Source: Sulfurimonas sp. (GTDB lineage Bacteria > Campylobacterota > Campylobacteria > Campylobacterales > Sulfurimonadaceae). From it: 5,056 nt of DNA. This document shows positions 1 through 5,056 of the stretch, one piece after another. The position numbers were made by a program, and so were the translations under genes. The first letter of the stretch is position 1; every line of letters begins with the position of its first letter. The stretch covers positions 14,184 to 19,239 of the forward strand of contig NVRL01000014.1 of assembly GCA_002732645.1 (NCBI GenBank). The letters are read 5' to 3'. The notes below the pieces were generated by a model. It saw only the letters and a program-made list of their open reading frames with translations, was not told the origin of the DNA and made no database searches.

Positions 1-103
1 GCTCGGACTTGAGTCAAATATGGAAAATTTAGATGATATAGAAGCTTTTTTGAAGACCTTAACAGGTGAGATGCCTTTTATTTTGAATGAGAAAAAAAGA
101 TGA
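1..103 (+). CDS. Probable di-haem cytochrome c peroxidase, C-terminal end (partial)
   Basis: Only the last 33 codons are present, read in frame from base 2 to the TGA at 101-103; the gene begins outside the window. The peptide contains DDIEAFLKTLTGEMP. The IxAFLKTLTGE pattern is typical of the C-terminus of bacterial di-haem cytochrome c peroxidases (CcpA/MauG family), which reduce hydrogen peroxide to water in the periplasm with electrons from small cytochromes c. The haem-binding CxxCH motifs and signal peptide would lie upstream and cannot be checked. The stop overlaps the start of the sensor kinase as ATGA, which suggests one transcript and translational coupling. The assignment rests on a short tail; another c-type cytochrome with the same ending, such as a MauG-like protein, is possible. 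Confidence 0.62.
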   Translation, partial: LGLESNMENLDDIEAFLKTLTGEMPFILNEKKR

Positions 104-2388
104 GAAAATATATAGTCATCGTACCTATTTTTTTCATACTACTGAGCATAATAATTTACTATCTAATTAGATGGAATGAGATTAAAGCTACAACAGATAA
201 GAGTGCTACTATTAAGCAATTGTCCTATGAGTTAGAGATACAAAATCAAAAACAAAAACTACTCTTAAATAGAGTCTCTTTAGAAGTTAATTATGATGCT
301 ATTGTCGAATCTGGCAGATTTTTTCGGAACTCACTTGAGATATATAGACAGATTCTAAAGCGCAGCAATGATGATGTTTTAAAAGAGTTGTCATCTAAGA
401 TAGAAGTAAAAAGCAAAAGACTAGAGTATATATATGAAGATATAAAGTCTGATACTGCACTAATAAAGAACTCTAAGATGTGGCTATCAAAGAGTTATAA
501 ACAGTATCTTAAAGATATAAAAAAATCCAAAGAGATAACTCCTGAATTGATGAAGTATATCTTTAGTGTTATCACTGCAAATAATATCTATCAATTATCA
601 GAGATAGAACCTGTAGAGATTGATAATAAGATTTTTAATAAAGATAAACTTAGCGTGCACCTAAATCTTCTATATGCTAAAAGAAAGAGCTTGATAGAAT
701 TAAATAAAGAGCTTATTGAATATGATATATATGTTGACCTTAATAGAGCTACAGCTCATGTTAACAGTGTTATGGAGCATCTTAAAAAAGAGACTTCATT
801 TATAGTTAGAACACTTTTTCTGAGTACACTATTCCTTATCATCTTTGGTCTAATAGTTTATGTGAAAGAGGTCTTAACCAGACAAGAAGCCGATCGGTTA
901 AAAAAAGAGCTTCAACAGTTTGTTGATGCATTAAATGAGAGTGCAATTGTTTCAAAAAGTGATCCACAAGGTCTTATTACTTTTGTAAATGATAAGTTTT
1001 GTGAAATGTCTGGCTATTCAAAAGAAGAACTTATTGGCAAAGAACATAATATTATCCGTCATCCAGATATGCCTGCATCTGTTTTTACAGATTTATGGAA
1101 GACTATTAGAAATAAAGAAGTCTTCAAGGCAACTATTAAAAACCGTACAAAGTCAGGTGAAGCCTACTATGTTGATAGTGTAATCGTTCCGATGCTGGGT
1201 GTGAATAACGAGATAGTTGAGTACTTAGCAGTAAGATATGATGTTACAGAACTTGTTAAAAGTAGAGATGCAGCACTTATGGCTGAAAAAGCAAAAGATG
1301 AGTTTCTCTCAAATATGTCTCATGAGCTTAGAACACCTCTCAATGCAATAAGTGGTTTCTCAAGTATTCTACAAAGACAGATAAAGGATGAGAAACACTC
1401 TAGATATCTGCAAAACATACTAGACAGTTCCTCTCAACTCATTGGTCTGATTAATGATATTTTAGATCTATCTAAACTACAAAGTGGAAAATTTAGTTTA
1501 GATTATCACGCTTTTGAAATCTACTCTAACCTTTACTCCTTAGCTGATCGTTTTAGTGCAGATATAGAGAGTTCAAAATTAAAAATGAATTTGGACCTAG
1601 ATGCCAGTTTAAAAGTGGTGGCTAATGGTGATTGGCTAAGAATCTCTCAAGTGCTTACAAACCTTCTCTCTAACGCTATTAAATTTACTCCTCCAGATGG
1701 AGAGATAGGTTTAATCGCAAGTTATGGAGATAATAGTCTAAAAATTGTAGTGAGTGACACAGGTTTAGGTATGAGTCAAGAAGTCCAAGACAAGATCTTT
1801 AAACCGTTTGAGCAGGCTGATAGCTCAACAACGAGAAAGTTTGGTGGGACAGGTTTAGGTCTTAGTATAGTTTCTAATTTAGTAAAACAGATGAAAGCTG
1901 ATATAAAGCTGGTAAGCCAAGAGGGCAAAGGCAGTAGTTTTGAGCTTAGGATACCTCTAGAGAAATATGGAAAAGAGAGTACAAAAGTAGTAGATATAAA
2001 AGAGTCTAAAACGGTACTAAAGGGACACATCTTAGTAGCTGAAGATAATAGAACTAATCAATTATTGATTGGTGTCTTACTAGATGAGCTTGGATTAACG
2101 TATAATATCGCAAGAGATGGTGTAGCAGCTGTTAAGATGTTTGGCGAAGACAAGTATGATTTGATTCTTATGGATGAGAATATGCCAAAGTTAAGTGGTG
2201 TTCTTGCAATGCAAAATATTCGGAATCACTACAAGACAGAGGTTCCGATAATATCCTTAACTGCTAATGTAATGAGTGGAGACAAAGAGAGATTTTTGGA
2301 AGCTGGGATGGATGCTTATCTTTCAAAACCAATTGATAATAATAAACTATATAAAGTTTTAAAATCTTTTTTAAGTCCTAAAGAGTAG
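100..2388 (+). CDS. Hybrid sensor histidine kinase (helical periplasmic sensor - Aer-like PAS - HisKA - HATPase - REC)
   Basis: This 762-residue inner-membrane signalling kinase should autophosphorylate on His and pass phosphate to its own receiver domain. TM1 is about residues 5-24 and TM2 about 234-255. Between them lie about 210 charged, cysteine-free residues predicted to be all-helical; a LLNRVSLEVNYDAIV stretch resembles DAHL-type sensor domains (moderate confidence). No HAMP is evident: a short helix leads into a PAS domain (about 270-385) with HNIIRHPDMP at 316-325. The HisKA H-box is SNMSHELRTPLNAI with phospho-acceptor H408. The ATPase domain has the N-box (N521, N525), G1 DTGLGM 553-558 and G2 GGTGLGLS 582-589. 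The receiver (about 643-758) has acidic pair E648/D649, phospho-acceptor D692, T721 and K743, so it looks active. No Hpt domain or output regulator lies in the window. The start is the first ATG before TM1 and overlaps the peroxidase stop; the ribosome site is weak (TGAG at 88-91). The ligand is unknown. Confidence 0.93.
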   Translation: MRKYIVIVPIFFILLSIIIYYLIRWNEIKATTDKSATIKQLSYELEIQNQKQKLLLNRVSLEVNYDAIVESGRFFRNSLEIYRQILKRSNDDVLKELSSKIEVKSKRLEYIYEDIKSDTALIKNSKMWLSKSYKQYLKDIKKSKEITPELMKYIFSVITANNIYQLSEIEPVEIDNKIFNKDKLSVHLNLLYAKRKSLIELNKELIEYDIYVDLNRATAHVNSVMEHLKKETSFIVRTLFLSTLFLIIFGLIVYVKEVLTRQEADRLKKELQQFVDALNESAIVSKSDPQGLITFVNDKFCEMSGYSKEELIGKEHNIIRHPDMPASVFTDLWKTIRNKEVFKATIKNRTKSGEAYYVDSVIVPMLGVNNEIVEYLAVRYDVTELVKSRDAALMAEKAKDEFLSNMSHELRTPLNAISGFSSILQRQIKDEKHSRYLQNILDSSSQLIGLINDILDLSKLQSGKFSLDYHAFEIYSNLYSLADRFSADIESSKLKMNLDLDASLKVVANGDWLRISQVLTNLLSNAIKFTPPDGEIGLIASYGDNSLKIVVSDTGLGMSQEVQDKIFKPFEQADSSTTRKFGGTGLGLSIVSNLVKQMKADIKLVSQEGKGSSFELRIPLEKYGKESTKVVDIKESKTVLKGHILVAEDNRTNQLLIGVLLDELGLTYNIARDGVAAVKMFGEDKYDLILMDENMPKLSGVLAMQNIRNHYKTEVPIISLTANVMSGDKERFLEAGMDAYLSKPIDNNKLYKVLKSFLSPKE

Positions 2389-2419
2389 AATTTGGAAATT
2401 TTTAAGTAATGGTGTATGA

Positions 2420-4003
2420 ATGAAAAATGATGTTTTAATAATTGGAGCAGGTGGGGCAGGTTTAGTTGCTGCTATCCATGCTCATAATAGTGGTGCTAAA
2501 GTTCTAGTAATAACAAAAGAGTACCCGACAAGAAGTCAAACGAGTATGGCTCAGGGCGGTATAAATGCAGCTCTTGGAAATGCCGGTGACGACAGTGTTG
2601 AGGCACATGTTCAAAATACTCTAAAATCTGCACATGGTATTGCAAATGAAGAAGCTGTAAGACTTCTGTGTGAGAGTGCACCTGAAGCTGTAGAGTGGCT
2701 TGATAGTATAGGTGTATGCTTCTCTCGTACTAAAGATGCAAAGATAGCACAAAGAACATTAGGTGGGGCATCTGCTCCTCGTGCTTGTTATGCTCAAGAC
2801 TATACAGGTCTTAAAATTCTTCACACTCTCTATGACAGATGCCTTAGTCTGGGAATAGAGATACTAAATGAAAAATATCTCCTAGATTATATTATACAAG
2901 ATGGGTGTGCCTGTGGAGCGATAGTCTTAGATATAAGAACAGGTGAAGTAGAGACTTATGAGAGTGCATCTGTTATCATCGCAACAGGCGGTTACAGCCG
3001 CATTTATGATAAGCACTCGACAAACTCAAGCTCTACAACGGGAGATGGTATAGCGTGCGCAATTCGTGCGGGAGCAAGAGTAAGTGATATGGAGTTTGTA
3101 CAGTTTCATCCAACAGCACTAAAAAGTTCATCTGTTTTAATTTCAGAGAGTGCTAGAGGAGCTGGTGGGTATCTTTTAAACTCAAAGGGTGAGAGATTTA
3201 CAAACGAGTTAGCTCCTCGTGATGAGGTGGCTCGTGCTATAAATGATGAGATGCAAAGGGGTGAAAATATCTTTTTAGATATTCGTCACTTAGGTGAAAA
3301 GTTTATAGATGAAGAGCTTCCTCAAGAGAGAAAACTTGCAAAACTTTATGAAAATGTAGACCCTGCTTATGATCTTATTCCAATAAAACCGGTCGCTCAC
3401 TATACTATGGGTGGAATAGAAGTGGATGATAAATCATGCACTATAGTTAAAGGTCTTTATGCGGTTGGAGAGTGTGCAAACCATAGAGTCCATGGAGCCA
3501 ACAGACTTGGGGGGAACTCTCTTTTAGAACTTGTAGTATTTGGAAAACAAGTAGCAGAAAATGCGGTAGAGTACGCTAAAAATTTTAATAAGACAATAGA
3601 TGATTCTGTCCAGCTTCAAGATGATAAAGATTTTATATCAAAAGTAAAAGCCTTTAGCAATGAGATAGATTTTTACAAAATAAGAGAAGAACTTGGAGAT
3701 ATGTTTTATACAAATGTTGGAATTTCAAGAGATAAAAAAAGTCTTAAAAGCTCTTTAGTCAGGGTCAAAGAGTTACTAAGTAAAATACATCTGATGGGTG
3801 TTAGTGATAACTCAAAAGTTTATAACACAAATCTTATAGAGTTTTTAGAATTTAAAAATATGTTAGAACTTAGCAGACTTGTTTTAAAGGGAGCAATTAC
3901 AAGAGATGAGAGCAGGGGTGCTCATTTTAGAGCAGATTTTCCTAACGAAGATGAAAAGTTTAAGATGCATACAATAGTAGATAAAAATGGAGTTGTTTCA
4001 TGA
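2420..4003 (+). CDS. sdhA: Succinate dehydrogenase/fumarate reductase-family flavoprotein subunit
   Basis: This 527-residue subunit interconverts succinate and fumarate using FAD. The N-terminal dinucleotide fold begins at once (IIGAGGAG, G9/G11/G14) with no Tat or Sec signal, so it should be cytoplasmic, unlike the exported MfrA of Campylobacter and Wolinella. Active-site residues align with E. coli FrdA: H230 (EFVQFHPT), E243, R267 (LAPRDEVARA), H327 (AHYTMGG) and R362 (GANRLGGNSL); SRGAH near residue 498 is the usual C-terminal mark. Q40 in TRSQTSMAQGG replaces the histidine that bonds FAD covalently in FrdA and SdhA. The protein is shorter than E. coli SdhA/FrdA (about 590-600) and close to L-aspartate oxidase in length, but GANRLGGNSL and the partner gene favour Sdh/Frd. 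It starts 31 bases after the kinase with only a weak ribosome site (GGTG at 2411-2414) and no clear promoter. Its stop overlaps the next start as ATGA. The in vivo direction cannot be read from sequence; frdA would be an equally fair symbol. Confidence 0.9.
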   Translation: MKNDVLIIGAGGAGLVAAIHAHNSGAKVLVITKEYPTRSQTSMAQGGINAALGNAGDDSVEAHVQNTLKSAHGIANEEAVRLLCESAPEAVEWLDSIGVCFSRTKDAKIAQRTLGGASAPRACYAQDYTGLKILHTLYDRCLSLGIEILNEKYLLDYIIQDGCACGAIVLDIRTGEVETYESASVIIATGGYSRIYDKHSTNSSSTTGDGIACAIRAGARVSDMEFVQFHPTALKSSSVLISESARGAGGYLLNSKGERFTNELAPRDEVARAINDEMQRGENIFLDIRHLGEKFIDEELPQERKLAKLYENVDPAYDLIPIKPVAHYTMGGIEVDDKSCTIVKGLYAVGECANHRVHGANRLGGNSLLELVVFGKQVAENAVEYAKNFNKTIDDSVQLQDDKDFISKVKAFSNEIDFYKIREELGDMFYTNVGISRDKKSLKSSLVRVKELLSKIHLMGVSDNSKVYNTNLIEFLEFKNMLELSRLVLKGAITRDESRGAHFRADFPNEDEKFKMHTIVDKNGVVS

Positions 4004-4713
4004 AGATTAAAATTCAAAGAGAGAGTCTAGTCGAGTATGAAGTAGAGACTCAAGATTCTACGCTCCTACATGTTTTACAAACAATCAAAACAACTCAAGA
4101 CGCTACACTAACCTATGCTAGTGGTTGTAAAAGTAGTATTTGCGGAAGCTGTGCTATGAGAGTTAATGGCACAGAAGTGTTAGCGTGTGCATATAAAGTG
4201 CAAGACGGTGACCTTATAGAGCCTCTTAAAAACTCTCCTGTTATTCGTGATCTTGTTGTAGATATGGATAAAGCTTACTCGTTCAATGCAAAAGCAAAAG
4301 CTTGGCAAAACTCACTTAGTCCATCAACTAACCTAACACAAGAAAATGAAAAAATAAATGAGATACAGAGTGATTGTATTCTTTGTGGGTCATGTTACAG
4401 TGCCTGTCCTGTATATGCAGTAAATGAAGAGTTTATAGGACCATTTTCATTAACAAGAGTCTGGAGATATGTTAGTGATGTTAGAGAAAAAGATTCTAGC
4501 CAAAAGATAGAGACTATACAGACTAACGGCATCTGGGACTGTACTCTTTGTAATGAATGTACACTTGTTTGTCCTCAAGATATCTCTAGTAAAGCAGATA
4601 TAGAAAAACTTCGTTCAAAATCTGCGATGAGTGGATATAGTGATCCTAATTTTGCCTCTTCTTTTGGTGGCGGATTTGGTGGTTCATCATTTGATGGAAG
4701 CCCTAGTTTCTAA
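4000..4713 (+). CDS. sdhB: Succinate dehydrogenase/fumarate reductase-family iron-sulfur subunit
   Basis: This 237-residue subunit carries electrons between the flavoprotein and an external partner. The N-terminal ferredoxin-like domain has a [2Fe-2S] site at C43, C48, C51 and C63. After the typical VIRDLVVDMDKAY linker comes a helical domain with CILCGSCYSACP (C126, C129, C132, C136) and CTLCNECTLVCP (C181, C184, C187, C191). C184 sits where E. coli FrdB has V207, so the centre that is normally [3Fe-4S] is probably [4Fe-4S], as in HdrC-like, thiol:fumarate reductase and other non-classical enzymes. The protein ends in a Gly/Ser/Phe-rich tail (about 216-237) rather than an HdrB-like extension. 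The start overlaps the flavoprotein stop by ATGA, with a good ribosome site, GGAG at 3989-3992, seven bases upstream; the two are surely co-translated. No membrane anchor or HdrB-like gene follows. The frdB symbol would serve equally. Confidence 0.9.
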   Translation: MKIKIQRESLVEYEVETQDSTLLHVLQTIKTTQDATLTYASGCKSSICGSCAMRVNGTEVLACAYKVQDGDLIEPLKNSPVIRDLVVDMDKAYSFNAKAKAWQNSLSPSTNLTQENEKINEIQSDCILCGSCYSACPVYAVNEEFIGPFSLTRVWRYVSDVREKDSSQKIETIQTNGIWDCTLCNECTLVCPQDISSKADIEKLRSKSAMSGYSDPNFASSFGGGFGGSSFDGSPSF

Positions 4714-4791
4714 GAAGGCATCTAGAGATGTTCTGTTATTTATGCCCATTAGTGCATCTGTGACAACAGCTATCTCAAGCTCTTGTATTAA
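4687..4791 (-). pseudogene. Possible relic of a GGDEF (diguanylate cyclase) domain start
   Basis: On the minus strand, a 34-codon open stretch between in-frame stops (TAA at 4794-4792, TGA at 4689-4687) reads ELEIAVVTDALMGINNR followed by TSLDAFLE. This matches the opening of GGDEF domains, whose usual pattern is a linker helix ending near AxTDxLTGxxNRxxL then FLE; only the T of LTG is changed (to M). The GGDEF catalytic motif, the rest of the domain and any N-terminal sensor are absent, and there is no start codon context, so it would be a non-functional fragment left by deletion or duplication. It fills about half of the gap after the iron-sulfur gene and overlaps that gene's last eight codons on the other strand. 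The similarity is judged by eye over about 25 residues, so chance cannot be excluded. Confidence 0.45.
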
Positions 4792-4829
4792 TTATTGTCT
4801 ATGTGTAAAATTGTGATATGATTGCTGCT

Positions 4830-4865
4830 ATAACAAGATTATAAATATGTTATAATCATTGTTAT
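4830..4865. repeat. Near-perfect AT-rich palindrome upstream of yajQ
   Basis: The left arm 4830-4844 (ATAACAAGATTATAA) pairs with the right arm 4850-4865 (TTATAATCATTGTTAT). This gives 15 base pairs with one bulged A (about 4858) and a five-base loop, ATATG (4845-4849). The right arm contains the predicted -10 box of yajQ, so it may be an operator or a DNA structure over the promoter. It could also act as a weak terminator for the upstream genes: a T-rich stretch follows, but the stem is almost all A-T, unlike a standard GC-rich terminator hairpin. Confidence 0.7.
4848..4856 (+). promoter_or_regulatory. Probable extended -10 promoter of yajQ
   Basis: TGTTATAAT is a perfect TGn extended -10 followed by the consensus TATAAT at 4851-4856. 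No good -35 box lies at the usual spacing, which is normal for vegetative promoters of Campylobacter and Helicobacter relatives. Transcription would start around 4863-4865, giving a leader of about 20 bases that includes the AAAGGG ribosome site at 4872-4877. It lies inside the palindrome described separately. Confidence 0.6.
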
Positions 4866-4884
4866 TATTTTAAAGGGTTTAGTA

Positions 4885-5056
4885 ATGGCAAAAGAACATT
4901 CATTTGATATTAGTGCAAAAATAGATATGCAAGATTTTAAAAATGCTATAAATATGGTTGATAAAGAAGTGTCTAATCGTTATGACTTTAAGGGTACAAC
5001 ATACGAAGTTAGTTATAAAGAGAAAGAAAAACTTTTAGTTTTAATCGCTTCAAGCG
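4885..5056 (+). CDS. yajQ: YajQ family nucleotide-binding protein, N-terminal part (partial)
   Basis: The first 57 codons of a gene that runs past the right edge. The peptide begins MAKEHSFDISAKIDMQDFKN, then has NAINMVDKEVSNRYDFKGT. The SFDI, DMQ, NA and RYDFKG positions match the conserved N-terminus of the YajQ/DUF520 family (about 160 residues when whole, so roughly two thirds is missing). YajQ proteins are small cytoplasmic proteins with two ferredoxin-like domains. They bind nucleotides, and a Xanthomonas member has been reported as a cyclic di-GMP effector acting with a transcription factor; the role in this organism is unknown. The ATG is supported by AAAGGG at 4872-4877, seven bases upstream. 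It has its own promoter and is separated by 171 bases from the iron-sulfur gene, so it is probably transcribed independently. Confidence 0.92.
   Translation, partial: MAKEHSFDISAKIDMQDFKNAINMVDKEVSNRYDFKGTTYEVSYKEKEKLLVLIASS

Noticed and set aside
1776..2030. Minus-strand 84-codon open frame inside the kinase
   Set aside because: It lies opposite the conserved ATPase G1/G2 region and linker of the kinase, has no family resemblance, and is a shadow of the real gene. The same applies to the frames at 989-1183 (+) and 2496-2681 (-).
2409..2423. Four-codon mini-ORF (MVYE) ending on the start codon of the flavoprotein gene, possibly a coupling leader
   Set aside because: It has no convincing ribosome site, and such short frames arise often by chance; nothing supports a regulatory role.
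2420..4003. L-aspartate oxidase (NadB) as the identity of the flavoprotein
   Set aside because: Length and parts such as EFVQFHPTAL and LAPRD fit NadB too, but GANRLGGNSL (NadB has GANLMASNS) and the directly overlapping iron-sulfur subunit gene favour the succinate/fumarate family.
4631..4816. A 61-codon + strand open frame overlapping the end of the iron-sulfur gene, with a hydrophobic beginning that could suggest a small membrane anchor
   Set aside because: It starts inside the iron-sulfur gene in another frame, has no ribosome site, and its hydrophobic part is the frame-shifted reading of conserved and Gly-rich codons. The downstream half is antisense to the GGDEF-like piece.
4848..4867. 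Possible Fur box, because ATAATCATT matches part of the Fur consensus
   Set aside because: Only about nine bases in a row match, and the remainder departs from the 19-base consensus; in AT-rich DNA this is weak.

Overview
The window is AT-rich, tightly packed DNA with all four main genes and the gene cut by the right edge on the + strand. Codon choice, ATGA overlaps and gene content (di-haem peroxidase, hybrid sensor kinase, succinate/fumarate oxidoreductase subunits, YajQ) suggest a Campylobacterota (epsilonproteobacterial) genome, perhaps near Sulfurimonas or Arcobacter. This taxonomic call is an inference from style; no marker gene fixes it.

Layout: (1) 1-103, the 3' end of a probable di-haem cytochrome c peroxidase. 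(2) 100-2388, a membrane-bound hybrid histidine kinase whose start overlaps the peroxidase stop. It has a helical periplasmic sensor, an Aer-like PAS domain, HisKA and HATPase domains, and a C-terminal receiver. (3) 2420-4003, a flavoprotein of the succinate dehydrogenase/fumarate reductase family. (4) 4000-4713, its iron-sulfur partner, overlapping by ATGA. (5) 4714-4884, an intergenic stretch holding a short minus-strand piece that reads like the start of a GGDEF domain, then a near-perfect palindrome covering an extended -10 promoter. (6) 4885-5056, the start of yajQ.

The first four genes could be one transcript: spacings are -4, 31 and -4 bases, with no terminator seen between them. The theme is electron transfer: a periplasmic peroxide-reducing cytochrome, a sensor with a PAS domain resembling the FAD-binding redox sensor Aer, and a fumarate/succinate enzyme.

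The oxidoreductase pair is the most unusual part. The flavoprotein keeps the dicarboxylate active-site residues but has Gln40 where E. coli FrdA/SdhA carry the histidine that bonds FAD covalently. The iron-sulfur subunit has a fourth cysteine (C184) where classical enzymes have a non-cysteine residue, so the usual [3Fe-4S] cluster is probably a second [4Fe-4S]. No membrane anchor or HdrB-like subunit follows. This points to a non-classical, possibly soluble, fumarate-reduction-biased enzyme with an unknown electron donor.
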